Shown: one piece after another, positions 9,064 through 17,644 of the stretch
How positions within the stretch are numbered: the first letter of the stretch is position 1
How the letters are laid out: every line of letters begins with the position of its first letter
Source: Limnohabitans planktonicus II-D5
GTDB lineage: Bacteria > Pseudomonadota > Gammaproteobacteria > Burkholderiales > Burkholderiaceae_C
Assembly (NCBI RefSeq): GCF_001270065.2
Contig: NZ_LFYT02000005.1
Coordinates: 62,001 to 126,000 of the forward strand
Direction: 5' to 3'
Length of the DNA: 64,000 nt
Program-made: the position numbers and the translations under genes
The notes under the pieces: generated by a model
Database searches by the model: none
Told to the model about the DNA's origin: nothing
What the model saw: only the letters and a program-made list of their open reading frames with translations

Positions 9064-10041
9064 TTATTCGAGCGTCACGCCCGTGGCCTTGACGACCGCA
9101 GCCCAGCGGGCAAGCTCTTTCTTCACGTAAGCGCCGTATTCTTCCGGGGTCGAGCCCAGCGGCTCGGCGCCTTGAAGCGCCAGCTTTTCCTTGACCTCGG
9201 CGCTCTGCAAAGCTTTGTTGATTTCGGCGTTCAGCCGTTGCACCACCGTTTTGGGTGTGTTGGCGGGCACCATGATGCCCTGCCATGCGCCAGCCTCAAA
9301 ACCGGGCATCACGGTCTCGGACAGTGTGGGCACTTCAGGAAAAAGCGACATGCGCTGGCTGGTGGTGACCGCCAGCAACTTCAGGCGCTTATCCTTCACG
9401 AAAGGCATGACCGAGTTGATGGTGTCGGTCATGAACTGGATCTGACCTGCCACCAGGTCCACGTCAGCCGGGGCGCTGCCACGGTAGGGCACATGCGTGG
9501 CGTCGATGTCGTGGTGCCGCACCAGTTGAAAAGCCGCCAAGTGCGTCACGTTGCCATTGCCTGCCGAACCATAAGACAGCTTGCCGGGGTTGGCTTTGGC
9601 GTAAGCGATGAACTCGCGCACGTTGTTGGCAGGCACGGCGGGGTTGACCACCAAGGCCAGGGGCACCACGGCCGTGAGCGCCACGGGCGCGAGGTCTCGC
9701 TGTACGTCGTAGGTCAGGCTTTTGTAGAGCGCCGGGCTCAAGGTGATGGACGAGGTGTTGTACAGCACGGTGTAACCGTCCGCCGGAGCCTTGGCTGCGG
9801 CCACGGCGGCAATGTTGCCATTGGCACCGGGCTTGTTGTCGATCACGATGGACTGGCCCATCTGCTCCGACATTTTCTTGGCCAGCACACGCGCAACAAG
9901 ATCGGTGGGGCCGCCCGGCGGGAAGGGCACGAGCAGGGTGATGGGCTTGCTCGGGTAAGCCTGCGCCCAGGCGGCAAGCGGCAGCAAAGCCGCAGCGGCC
10001 AGGCCCAGCAGGGTTCTGCGCAAAGTGTGGGTGATGTTCAT
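9064..10041 (-). CDS. Bug/TctC family solute-binding protein (second)
   Basis: Paralogue of the next gene: a 325-residue periplasmic protein with a signal peptide (LLGLAAAALLPLAAWAQA) and the same family motifs (PFPPGGPTD, IDNKPGANG). It lies 33 bp upstream of the first Bug gene. Two receptors in one operon suggest two ligands, or two affinities, feeding the same CoA pathway. The membrane components must be encoded elsewhere. Confidence 0.92.
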   Translation of the reverse strand: MNITHTLRRTLLGLAAAALLPLAAWAQAYPSKPITLLVPFPPGGPTDLVARVLAKKMSEQMGQSIVIDNKPGANGNIAAVAAAKAPADGYTVLYNTSSITLSPALYKSLTYDVQRDLAPVALTAVVPLALVVNPAVPANNVREFIAYAKANPGKLSYGSAGNGNVTHLAAFQLVRHHDIDATHVPYRGSAPADVDLVAGQIQFMTDTINSVMPFVKDKRLKLLAVTTSQRMSLFPEVPTLSETVMPGFEAGAWQGIMVPANTPKTVVQRLNAEINKALQSAEVKEKLALQGAEPLGSTPEEYGAYVKKELARWAAVVKATGVTLE

Positions 10042-10081
10042 GGTGGTGTCTCCTTTGATGAATCGGATATTTTGAAAATGC

Positions 10082-10579
10082 TCAACCGGCTTGGCGTCCT
10101 GCCAACAAGCGTGTGGCGGTGTAAGTCATGACCGGGATGTCATGCTGATTGAACACATCGATGCGCGACGTGACCACGGCGCGACCGCTGCGCGAGGTAG
10201 GGCGGATGTCGGTCACCTCGATCACGGCCTCAATGGTGTCGCCCACCACCACAGGTGCCAAAATTTTCTGGTGCAGTTCCAGCATGGCCAGACCCGTGCC
10301 CTGGATCATGGTCTGCAAGATGAAGCCTTCGATCAAGGTGTAGGTCAGTGCGCCCGGCACAGGACGCCCGGCCATCGCGCCGCCTTCGTAGCCTTCTTCG
10401 ATGAAGATGGCTTCGAGCATGCCCGTGACCGAAATGAAGTTGACCAAATCGGTCTCGGTGATGGTGCGCCGGAAGGTGCGCATGCGCTGACCGACCGTGA
10501 GGTCTTGCCAGACAAAACCGCGCCCCAGCTGAGGCAAAGTGCGGTCCACCGCCGCTGTCGAAAACGCTGCGCTGCTCAT
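10082..10579 (-). CDS. MaoC-like hot-dog protein lacking the usual catalytic pair
   Basis: A 165-residue hot-dog-fold protein related to MaoC/R-specific enoyl-CoA hydratases (TVGQRMRTFRRTITETDLVNF; later GRPVPGALTYTLIEGF). Active MaoC hydratases have a TGDxxPxH segment supplying Asp and His. Here the aligned stretch reads TGMLEAIF, so both catalytic residues seem to be replaced, by Met and Phe. It may be a non-catalytic binding protein or thioesterase-like. Its start overlaps the stop of the CoA-transferase gene upstream by 4 bp. Confidence 0.8.
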   Translation of the reverse strand: MSSAAFSTAAVDRTLPQLGRGFVWQDLTVGQRMRTFRRTITETDLVNFISVTGMLEAIFIEEGYEGGAMAGRPVPGALTYTLIEGFILQTMIQGTGLAMLELHQKILAPVVVGDTIEAVIEVTDIRPTSRSGRAVVTSRIDVFNQHDIPVMTYTATRLLAGRQAG

Positions 10580-11793
10580 GGGTGTGAAACTCCGGAATCG
10601 CTGGAAAGGGTGGGGGCCACGGCCGCGCCGCTGTCCAGCATGGCGTCGATCTGCGCGGCAGACAAGCCCGCAGCGGACAGCAGGGCTCGCGTGTGTTCGC
10701 CCAAGCGCGGCGGCAGCGCCACGGGCGGGCGCTGGCCGTTGAAGCGCACAGGCACCCCCGGAAAGCGCACCTCGCCCATGGCAGGGTCTTGCACCGACTC
10801 GAAAAACCCGGTGGCCAACAAATGCGGGTCTTGCGGCAAATCGTCAAGCCGCCCCACGGGCGCTGCTGGGATTTCGAGCCGCTCGCAGGTGGCGATCCAG
10901 TAGGCCGTGTTGTGCTTTTCCACAAAACCGGACGCGAGTTCGAGCAACTCGGCAATGTGCTTTGTGCGCTGCGCGATGTCGGCAAAGCGCGGGTCCGCCG
11001 CCAAGTCAGGGCGACCGACCTGGGCAAAGAGCCGCTGCCAGTGGGTGGTGGTGTAAGGCATCATGGCCACATGGCCATCGGCCGTGCGGTAAGGCCTGCG
11101 CCAAGGCGCCAGCACACGCGGGTAACCCGCAGCCGACAGCGGCGGCACAAAGTGTTGACCATAAAAGTGCTCCACCAGATTGAAGCCCACCATGGACTCG
11201 AACATCGGGATCTCCACCAGTGCCCCCTGGCCCGTGCGTTCGCGCTGCATCAAGGCCGCCAAAATGGCGTGCGCGGCCACATGGCCACAGGTTTTGTCGG
11301 CAGCAATGGTGGGCAAGTAACGCGCCTCGCCCGTCTGGCGTTCCATCAGGTCTGCCAGGCCCGACATGCCCTGGATCACGTCGTCGTACGCTGGCCTGCC
11401 TGCATAAGGCCCCGGCAAAAAGCCCAGCAAACTGGCGTAGACCAGTCGGGGGTTTCGTTGACGCAGCGTCTCAGGGTCAATGCCCAATGCCGCCAGTTTT
11501 TGAGGCCGCATGCTGTGCATGAACACGTCCGCAGAATCCACCAACGCCTGCAAGGCCTGCTGGGCTGCGGGCTGCTTGAGGTCGAGCACCAGGCTCTTTT
11601 TGCTGCGGTTGGAGCCCATGAACATGGCGGCCATGCCCGGCTCCCGGCCCGGGCCCGTGTGGCGCGTCGAGTCTCCCTCGGGCGGCTCGACCTTGATGAC
11701 TTCGGCGCCGTAATCGGCCAGTACCTGGCTTGCCAAGGGTCCAAAGATCACGCTCGACAGGTCCAGGACCCGAATTCCTTGAAGTGGCTGCAT
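10576..11793 (-). CDS. CaiB/BaiF family CoA-transferase (second, operon-leading)
   Basis: Class III CoA-transferase of 405 residues. It opens with QGIRVLDLSSVIFGPLASQV, has the KVEPPEGDSTRHTGP segment and a candidate catalytic Asp in TIAADKTCGH. It is the first gene of the eight-gene minus-strand operon that runs to the enoyl-CoA hydratase homologue at 3789, and it diverges from the LysR regulator. Together with the second CoA-transferase it suggests either two substrates or separate loading and release steps. Confidence 0.93.
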   Translation of the reverse strand: MQPLQGIRVLDLSSVIFGPLASQVLADYGAEVIKVEPPEGDSTRHTGPGREPGMAAMFMGSNRSKKSLVLDLKQPAAQQALQALVDSADVFMHSMRPQKLAALGIDPETLRQRNPRLVYASLLGFLPGPYAGRPAYDDVIQGMSGLADLMERQTGEARYLPTIAADKTCGHVAAHAILAALMQRERTGQGALVEIPMFESMVGFNLVEHFYGQHFVPPLSAAGYPRVLAPWRRPYRTADGHVAMMPYTTTHWQRLFAQVGRPDLAADPRFADIAQRTKHIAELLELASGFVEKHNTAYWIATCERLEIPAAPVGRLDDLPQDPHLLATGFFESVQDPAMGEVRFPGVPVRFNGQRPPVALPPRLGEHTRALLSAAGLSAAQIDAMLDSGAAVAPTLSSDSGVSHP

Positions 11794-11836
11794 ACCTGAG
11801 ACGGATGGGAGTATTGCAGCCCATTATTTCTACCGC

Positions 11837-11867
11837 AGGTGTTTTCGTCTAATATTTGTTTTCACCT
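11837..11867. promoter_or_regulatory. candidate LysR operator in the divergent intergenic region
   Basis: The 96-bp gap between the CoA-transferase and lysR genes holds an AGGTG/CACCT inverted pair separated by 21 bp of AT-rich sequence. This is the expected place for a LysR-family site controlling both directions. The arms are short, so this is tentative. Confidence 0.25.
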
Positions 11868-11889
11868 CTGTGATTGCTATTGGATATCA

Positions 11890-12831
11890 ATGGACACCCG
11901 CCAGCTGCGCCACTTTGTGGCCCTTGCCGAAACCCTGAACTACCACCGCGCGGCCGAGCGACTGCACATCTCGCAGCCGCCGCTGTCGGCATCGATCCGC
12001 AAACTTGAAGAAGACTTGGGTGTGCGCTTGTTCGAGCGCACGCGTCGCGGCACCCACCTCACGCCTGCGGGCGAGGCGGCGCTGGCCGACGCACGCCGCG
12101 CGCTGTTTCACACCGAGCAGTTCGGCCGCACGGCCACCGCCACAGCCCGGGGCGAAGCTGGCACGCTGCGCATCGGCTTCATCGGCTCGGCCACCTATTC
12201 GCTCATGCCCCGTCTAATGCCGCTGTTTCGTGCGCGCTACCCGGAAGTCGAACTGGTGCTGAGCGAGTCCACCACGCGACGACTGATCGAGCAGGTGGAG
12301 CAAGGCGATCTGGATGCGGGGCTGCTGCGCTTTCCGATGGTGCAAGCCACCCAGGCCCGCATGACGCCCATCGAACGGGATGTGTTTGTGGCAGCGCTCC
12401 CCGATAGCCACCCGCTGCTGGCAAAGACCAAGCTCAAACTATCGGACCTCGCAGCCCAGCCCTTTGTCATGTACAGCGCCCAGGCGGTGCCGGGCCTGCA
12501 CGCGATGGCCTTGCTCGCGTGCCAACAAGCGGGTTTTGTGCCCCAGGTACAGCAAGAGGCTGTGCAGGTACAAACCGTGGTCAGTTTGGTCGAGAGCGGC
12601 CTGGGCGTGGCCCTGGTGCCCTCTGTGGCCACCCGCCACGCCATGCCGGGCGTGGTGTTCCGCAAGGTACACGGACCAGGCGCAGCCACCGAAATTGGCA
12701 TTGCACTGCTGTGGCGGCCCGACACCGAAACGCCTGCAGCGCGCAGGTTCAGGGAGACGCTCGCGGGTCTGGACAACAAACAGATTGCACAAAAGTCAGA
12801 CGACACTTGCAACCATCCAGCACAAGATTGA
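11890..12831 (+). CDS. LysR family transcriptional regulator
   Basis: A 313-residue DNA-binding regulator. The N-terminal winged HTH is clear (MDTRQLRHFVALAETLNYH, then AAERLHISQPPLSASIRKLE), followed by a substrate-binding-type co-inducer domain. The frame is open 17 codons further upstream, but the HTH begins exactly at this ATG, as is usual for the family. It is divergent from the CoA catabolic operon and is inferred to control it in response to a pathway intermediate. Confidence 0.93.
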   Translation: MDTRQLRHFVALAETLNYHRAAERLHISQPPLSASIRKLEEDLGVRLFERTRRGTHLTPAGEAALADARRALFHTEQFGRTATATARGEAGTLRIGFIGSATYSLMPRLMPLFRARYPEVELVLSESTTRRLIEQVEQGDLDAGLLRFPMVQATQARMTPIERDVFVAALPDSHPLLAKTKLKLSDLAAQPFVMYSAQAVPGLHAMALLACQQAGFVPQVQQEAVQVQTVVSLVESGLGVALVPSVATRHAMPGVVFRKVHGPGAATEIGIALLWRPDTETPAARRFRETLAGLDNKQIAQKSDDTCNHPAQD

Positions 12832-12866
12832 TCTGGCCCTGTGAAGTATTCGTTAGCAAAAGTCTT

Positions 12867-12942
12867 GTAGGTTGGTATCTTCAGCGCCGACAAGTGCCCG
12901 CGCCGTAGCCAACAACGTCGTAGCTAAAGCTACCGACCTGCG
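12867..12942. repeat. degenerate GTAGGTCGG-type inverted repeat
   Basis: GTAGGTTGG-TATCTTCAGCGCCGACA at the left and an inverted, diverged counterpart ending CTACCGACCTGC at the right. It belongs to the family seen intact at 47789-47861. It lies between lysR and the tRNA cluster in a 262-bp gap that otherwise shows no gene. Confidence 0.7.
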
Positions 12943-13042
12943 AGGTGACGGTGCAAAAAATTCAAGCTTCAGCGTGCCGGATCAACAGATGAGAAGCCTG
13001 ATTCTTGTCAGTCGCCGTTCTCCAGTGCGAAATTACGGACAC

Positions 13043-13066
13043 AAAAAAGCCCGCACGAAGCGGGCT
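13043..13066 (-). terminator. intrinsic terminator after the tRNA cluster
   Basis: On the minus strand the stem AGCCCGC/GCGGGCT with loop TTCGT is followed by a run of T. It lies 28 bp beyond the last tRNA-Cys, so it ends the tRNA transcript. Confidence 0.85.
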
Positions 13067-13093
13067 GGTTTGTTGATTTCAGTCTTGAAATCA

Positions 13094-13167
13094 TGGAGGC
13101 TCGGGCCGGAGTCGAACCGACCTACACGGATTTGCAATCCGGTGCATAACCGCTTTGCTACCGAGCC
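13094..13167 (-). tRNA. tRNA-Cys (anticodon GCA), copy 1
   Basis: Complete 74-nt tRNA including an encoded CCA. The acceptor stem is GGCTCGG/CCGAGCC and the anticodon loop TTGCAAA gives GCA. It is the last gene of the tandemly repeated Gly-Cys pair; copy 2 differs from it by a compensated base pair in the acceptor stem. Confidence 0.97.
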
Positions 13168-13189
13168 ATGTTCAGAAAAAAGTTCTGAC

Positions 13190-13213
13190 AAAAAAGGGAA
13201 GCTTTGGCTTCCC
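13190..13213 (-). terminator. hairpin with T run between tRNA-Gly and tRNA-Cys, copy 1
   Basis: GGGAAGC/GCTTCCC stem with loop CAAA, followed on the minus strand by six T residues, placed between tRNA-Gly and tRNA-Cys. It has the form of an intrinsic terminator that is symmetric enough to work in both directions. The same hairpin recurs in the second tRNA unit. Confidence 0.7.
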
Positions 13214-13249
13214 TTTTTGCTGAAAGATGTTGGCACTTCTTTCATTGTT

Positions 13250-13325
13250 TGGAGCGGGAAACGAGGCTCGAACTCGCGACCTCAACCTTGGCAAGGTTGC
13301 GCTCTACCAACTGAGCTATTCCCGC
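13250..13325 (-). tRNA. tRNA-Gly (anticodon GCC), copy 1
   Basis: Complete 76-nt tRNA with encoded CCA. The acceptor stem is GCGGGAA/TTCCCGC, the D arm reads AGCTCAGTTGGTAGAGC, and the anticodon loop TTGCCAA gives GCC. The sequence is identical to copy 2 at 13577-13652 over the parts compared. Confidence 0.97.
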
Positions 13326-13409
13326 ATTGTCTAGCTTTGAATTATACAACGGATCCGAACAACATCCGCTCTATGTGACAACAAATTCAAACATGCACAT
13401 TCTCAAGAC

Positions 13410-13483
13410 TGGAGGCGCGGGCCGGAGTCGAACCGACCTACACGGATTTGCAATCCGGTGCATAACCGCTTTGCTACCGCGCC
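13410..13483 (-). tRNA. tRNA-Cys (anticodon GCA), copy 2
   Basis: Complete 74-nt tRNA with encoded CCA. The acceptor stem is GGCGCGG/CCGCGCC, differing from copy 1 by a T-A to G-C change of the fourth base pair on both strands. The anticodon GCA is the same. Confidence 0.97.
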
Positions 13484-13516
13484 CTGTTCCTTCAAAAGGA
13501 ATCTCGAAAACCGCAC

Positions 13517-13540
13517 AAAAAAGGGAAGCTTTGGCTTCCC
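13517..13540 (-). terminator. hairpin with T run between tRNA-Gly and tRNA-Cys, copy 2
   Basis: The same GGGAAGC/GCTTCCC hairpin and six-T run as in the first tRNA unit, again between tRNA-Gly and tRNA-Cys. It was carried along by the tandem duplication. Confidence 0.7.
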
Positions 13541-13576
13541 TATTTGCTGAAAGATGTTGGCACTTCTTTCAATATT

Positions 13577-13652
13577 TGGAGCGGGAAACGAGGCTCGAAC
13601 TCGCGACCTCAACCTTGGCAAGGTTGCGCTCTACCAACTGAGCTATTCCCGC
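13577..13652 (-). tRNA. tRNA-Gly (anticodon GCC), copy 2, leading the cluster
   Basis: Complete 76-nt tRNA with encoded CCA and anticodon GCC. It is the first gene of the minus-strand tRNA cluster. A TATAAT element at 13670-13675 lies 18 bp upstream of its 5' end, a suitable place for the cluster promoter, although no good -35 was found. Confidence 0.97.
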
Positions 13653-13748
13653 ATTTCAGATAACTTAGCATTATATGATTTGTTATCTGCAATGGTGTAA
13701 ATTATAGCGAGATTTTCGGGTCAAACGAAGTCGACCCTGAAATTTTCA

Positions 13749-16169
13749 TCAATGTTTGATGGTCTCGGGTTGCGCTACAGCGGGCACCGTTGTCACCACT
13801 GCAGCCACCTCTTCTTCGCTCAACGGCAAAGGCTTGGCTTCCAGGGCGACTTCCAACACCTGATCTATCCACTTCACAGGCACAATTTCCAAGCCGTTTT
13901 TGACGTTCTCGGGAATGTCCTGCAAATCCTTGACGTTGTCCGCAGGAATCATCACGGTCTTGATACCTCCGCGCAAAGCCGCCAGCAACTTTTCCTTCAA
14001 GCCGCCAATGGCCGTGACTTCACCTCGCAGGGTGATTTCACCGGTCATGGCCACATCGGCACGAACCGGAATACCTGTCATGGCCGACACCATGGCCGTG
14101 GTCATGGCTGCCCCGGCACTGGGACCATCTTTGGGTGTTGCACCATCGGGCACATGGATGTGCAGGTCTTTCTTTTCAAAGACATCATCCTTGATGCCCA
14201 ATAGACGTGAACGGCTGCGCACCACGGTGCGGGCAGCCTCCACGGACTCTTTCATCACATCACCCAGCGAACCGGTGCGGGTGATCACCCCTTTACCGGG
14301 CATGAGGGCCGCTTCAATGGTCAACAAATCGCCACCCACCTCGGTCCAGGCCAGACCGACAACCTGCCCGATCTGGTTCTTCTGCTCAGCGCGGCCATAG
14401 GTGTACTTGCGCACGCCGACAAAGTCGTTGAGGTTGTCCGCATTGACCACTACTTGGGGCTTCATTTGCTTGAGCAGCAAAGCCTTGACCACTTTGCGGC
14501 AAATCTTGCCCAGTTCGCGTTCGAGCGAACGCACACCGGCTTCGCGGGTGTAATAACGAACCACGTCACGAACAGCGTCTTCTGTCACGTTCAGCTCAGA
14601 CTCTTTCACGCCATTGTTGGTCATTTGCTTGGGCAGCAAATACTTCATGGCGATGCTGGTTTTCTCGTCTTCGGTGTACCCCGACAGGCGGATGACTTCC
14701 ATACGGTCCAACAGGGCAGAAGGAATGTTCATGGAGTTCGAAGTCGCCACGAACATCACATCGCTCAGATCAAAATCAACTTCAACGTAGTGATCGCCAA
14801 AGGTGTGGTTTTGCTCAGGATCGAGCACCTCCAGCAAGGCGCTCGAAGGATCGCCCCTGAAATCGGTGCCCAGTTTGTCGATCTCGTCGAGCAGGAAGAG
14901 CGGATTCTTGGTGCCGACCTTGTTCAGGTTTTGCAACACCTTGCCTGGCAAAGCACCAATGTAAGTACGGCGGTGCCCACGGATTTCTGCTTCGTCACGC
15001 ATGCCGCCCAATGCCATGCGCACATACTTGCGGCCTGTGGCTTTGGCAATCGATTGCCCGAGCGAAGTCTTGCCCACGCCGGGTGGCCCGACCAAACACA
15101 GAATGGGTGCCTTGACCTTGTCCACGCGCTGCTGTACTGCGAGGTACTCCAGGATGCGGTCTTTGACTTTATCAAGACCAAAGTGATCCTGGTTCAGCAC
15201 ATCTTCTGCATTGCCCAGATCGTGTTTGAGTTTGGTTTTTTTGCTCCAGGGCAAACCAGTCAGCACGTCGAGGTAATTGCGCACCACCGAGGCTTCCGCC
15301 GACATGGGCGACATGAGCTTGAGTTTTTTCAGTTCGCCATCGGCCTTTTTGCGAGCCTCAGCAGACATCTTGGCTGCCTTGATCTTCTTTTCAATTTCCT
15401 CAATGTCTGCGCCCTCTTCACCATCCCCCAACTCTTTCTGGATGGCTTTGACCTGTTCGTTCAGGTAGAAGTCGCGCTGATTTTTTTCCATCTGACGCTT
15501 GACGCGGCCACGGATGCGCTTGTCCACATTGAGGATATCGACCTCATGCTCCAGTTGGGCAAACAGGTTCTCTAGCCGTGCCTTGATGTTGGCCAGATCC
15601 AAAACCTGCTGCTTGTTTTCCAGCTTGAGCGGCAGATGTGCAGCAATCGTGTCGGCCAGTCTTCCGGCATCGTCGATGCTGGAAATCGAGGTCAGGATTT
15701 CAGGCGGAATTTTCTTGTTGAGCTTGACGTATTGGTCAAACTGCTGCATCACGGCGCGGCGCAGGGCTTCAATTTCGGTCCCAGGCTCAGACTGCTCCAT
15801 GACGGGGTCCACGGGTGACACCGTGGCCACAAAGTGAGCCTCGCCATCCACAATGCGCTGAACCAAGGCACGCTGCTGGCCTTCGACCAGCACCTTCACT
15901 GTGCCGTCGGGCAACTTGAGCATTTGCAAAATGGTTGAGACGCAACCTACATCAAACATGTCTGAGGCATCGGGCTCGTCTTTGGCGGCCGTCTTCTGGG
16001 CCACCAGCATGATGCGGCGCTCAGTGGCCATGGCCGATTCGAGCGCCTTGATGCTCTTTGGGCGTCCCACAAACAGCGGAATCACCATGTGAGGGAACAC
16101 CACCACATCGCGCAGCGGCAACATGGGCAGTTCAATCGGGGTGGTCGGTAAAGGTGTGTGTCCAGACAT
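13749..16169 (-). CDS. lon: ATP-dependent protease Lon
   Basis: Cytoplasmic ATP-dependent serine protease of 806 residues, the normal length. An N-terminal substrate-binding domain begins ELPMLPLRDVVVFPHMVIPL. The AAA+ module carries Walker A GPPGVGKTS (about residue 362) and Walker B FLLDEIDKLG. The C-terminal protease domain has the catalytic Ser in GPSAGAA (about residue 683) and the Lys in GGLKEKLLAA. It removes misfolded and regulatory proteins. It follows clpX by 102 bp, and the gap holds a possible heat-shock promoter. Confidence 0.98.
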   Translation of the reverse strand: MSGHTPLPTTPIELPMLPLRDVVVFPHMVIPLFVGRPKSIKALESAMATERRIMLVAQKTAAKDEPDASDMFDVGCVSTILQMLKLPDGTVKVLVEGQQRALVQRIVDGEAHFVATVSPVDPVMEQSEPGTEIEALRRAVMQQFDQYVKLNKKIPPEILTSISSIDDAGRLADTIAAHLPLKLENKQQVLDLANIKARLENLFAQLEHEVDILNVDKRIRGRVKRQMEKNQRDFYLNEQVKAIQKELGDGEEGADIEEIEKKIKAAKMSAEARKKADGELKKLKLMSPMSAEASVVRNYLDVLTGLPWSKKTKLKHDLGNAEDVLNQDHFGLDKVKDRILEYLAVQQRVDKVKAPILCLVGPPGVGKTSLGQSIAKATGRKYVRMALGGMRDEAEIRGHRRTYIGALPGKVLQNLNKVGTKNPLFLLDEIDKLGTDFRGDPSSALLEVLDPEQNHTFGDHYVEVDFDLSDVMFVATSNSMNIPSALLDRMEVIRLSGYTEDEKTSIAMKYLLPKQMTNNGVKESELNVTEDAVRDVVRYYTREAGVRSLERELGKICRKVVKALLLKQMKPQVVVNADNLNDFVGVRKYTYGRAEQKNQIGQVVGLAWTEVGGDLLTIEAALMPGKGVITRTGSLGDVMKESVEAARTVVRSRSRLLGIKDDVFEKKDLHIHVPDGATPKDGPSAGAAMTTAMVSAMTGIPVRADVAMTGEITLRGEVTAIGGLKEKLLAALRGGIKTVMIPADNVKDLQDIPENVKNGLEIVPVKWIDQVLEVALEAKPLPLSEEEVAAVVTTVPAVAQPETIKH

Positions 16170-16197
16170 GGTGTGTCCCTCAGGTCAATTCAGCTGC

Positions 16198-16227
16198 ACA
16201 TGGATGCTGCACCGGCGAATTCAACCC
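16198..16227 (-). promoter_or_regulatory. candidate sigma-32 promoter for lon
   Basis: On the minus strand GGGTTGAAT, then 14 bp, then TCCATGT: a partial match to the heat-shock consensus CTTGAAA-N11-15-CCCATNT. The -10 part ends about 28 bp before the lon ATG. lon is a heat-shock gene in many proteobacteria. Recognised by eye only. Confidence 0.35.
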
Positions 16228-16271
16228 AGCATACAGCAGGGTCATAGCGAGCGGTGTGGCATTCATGGGGG

Positions 16272-17537
16272 TCAGGCCTGTTTGGCCGACTCGCGGTAAA
16301 CCAGCAGCGGTGCCTTGTTGTCGTCAATGGTGGACTCGTCCACCACGACTTTTTCAACATTGGCCGCATTGGGCAATTCAAACATGGTATCGATCAGCGC
16401 TTGCTCCATGATGGAGCGCAGACCACGGGCACCGGTCTTGCGGGCCAAGGCCTTGCGGGCAATGGCCGTCAGCGCACTGGGTCGCACCTCCAGCTCAACG
16501 CCTTCCATGGACAGCAATTTGGTGAACTGCTTGACCACGGCATTTTTGGGCTCGGTCAGGATTTGCACCAGCGCGTCTTCGGTCAGCTCGGCCAAAGTGG
16601 CGACCACCGGCAAGCGGCCTACCAGCTCGGGAATCAGGCCAAACTTGATGAGGTCTTCTGGTTCAACTTCGTTGAACACATCGGTCAGCGAACGCTGCTT
16701 CTTGCTCTTGACGGTGGCACCAAAACCGATGCCGCCCGCTTCCGTCCGGTTTTCAATGACTTTTTCAAGGCCGGCAAACGCGCCACCGCAGATGAACAGG
16801 ATGTTGGTCGTGTCAATTTGCAGGAAATCCTGGTTCGGGTGCTTGCGCCCGCCTTGCGGAGGCACACTGGCCATGGTGCCCTCTACCAGCTTGAGCAAAG
16901 CCTGTTGGACACCCTCGCCCGAGACGTCGCGCGTGATGGAGGGGTTGTCAGATTTGCGGGTGATCTTGTCGATTTCGTCGATATAGACGATGCCGCGCTG
17001 GGCGCGTTCGACATCGTAATTGCAGGTCTGCAACAGCTTGGCAACAATATTTTCGACGTCTTCACCCACATAACCGGCTTCGGTCAGGGTGGTGGCGTCT
17101 GCCATCACAAAGGGGACATCCAGCATGCGCGCCATGGTCTGCGCCAGCAGGGTTTTGCCCGAGCCTGTAGGGCCGATCAGCAAGATGTTGCTCTTGGCCA
17201 ACTCAACATCGTCTTTCTTGGCACTCTCTTTGTGCTTGAGCCGCTTGTAATGGTTGTAAACCGCCACCGCCAGGCTGCGCTTGGCCTTTTCCTGACCAAT
17301 CACGTAGTTATCGAGGTTGGTTTTGATGTCCAGCGGGGTCGGCAAACCGTCCTTGGCGCCTTCACCCACCAAGGTGGTGGCCAATTCATCGCGCACGATG
17401 TCATTGCACAAATCAATGCATTCATCGCAAATGAAGACCGACGGGCCTGCAATCAGCTTTTTGACCTCGTGCTGGCTTTTGCCGCAAAAGGAGCAGTACA
17501 GGTTTTTTTCAGAAGTGGAGCCTTTTTTGTCGGCCAT
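16272..17537 (-). CDS. clpX: ClpX, ATPase subunit of ClpXP protease
   Basis: AAA+ unfoldase of 421 residues that recognises substrates and threads them into ClpP. The N-terminal zinc-binding domain has Cys15, Cys18, Cys37 and Cys40. The ATPase has Walker A GPTGSGKT (about residues 119-126), Walker [11 protein letters not shown], and the pore/IGF-containing C-terminal part typical of ClpX. It lies downstream of clpP, as usual, but an apparent intrinsic terminator separates the two genes. Confidence 0.98.
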   Translation of the reverse strand: MADKKGSTSEKNLYCSFCGKSQHEVKKLIAGPSVFICDECIDLCNDIVRDELATTLVGEGAKDGLPTPLDIKTNLDNYVIGQEKAKRSLAVAVYNHYKRLKHKESAKKDDVELAKSNILLIGPTGSGKTLLAQTMARMLDVPFVMADATTLTEAGYVGEDVENIVAKLLQTCNYDVERAQRGIVYIDEIDKITRKSDNPSITRDVSGEGVQQALLKLVEGTMASVPPQGGRKHPNQDFLQIDTTNILFICGGAFAGLEKVIENRTEAGGIGFGATVKSKKQRSLTDVFNEVEPEDLIKFGLIPELVGRLPVVATLAELTEDALVQILTEPKNAVVKQFTKLLSMEGVELEVRPSALTAIARKALARKTGARGLRSIMEQALIDTMFELPNAANVEKVVVDESTIDDNKAPLLVYRESAKQA

Positions 17538-17581
17538 AAAAAGTCGCCTTGGTATCCGGAATTCGTCAATGATAACGAAAG

Positions 17582-17615
17582 AAAAACGGCGCTCACCTGC
17601 ACAGGTAAACGCCGT
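17582..17615 (-). terminator. terminator or attenuator between clpP and clpX
   Basis: On the minus strand a long, nearly perfect stem (ACGGCGTTTACCTG against CAGGTGAGCGCCGT, with wobble pairs) is followed by TTTTT. It lies 29 bp after clpP and 45 bp before clpX, so it should reduce read-through from clpP into clpX. Confidence 0.75.
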
Positions 17616-17644
17616 CCAAAAGAGGCAGGGTCAACCGGCTTGCA

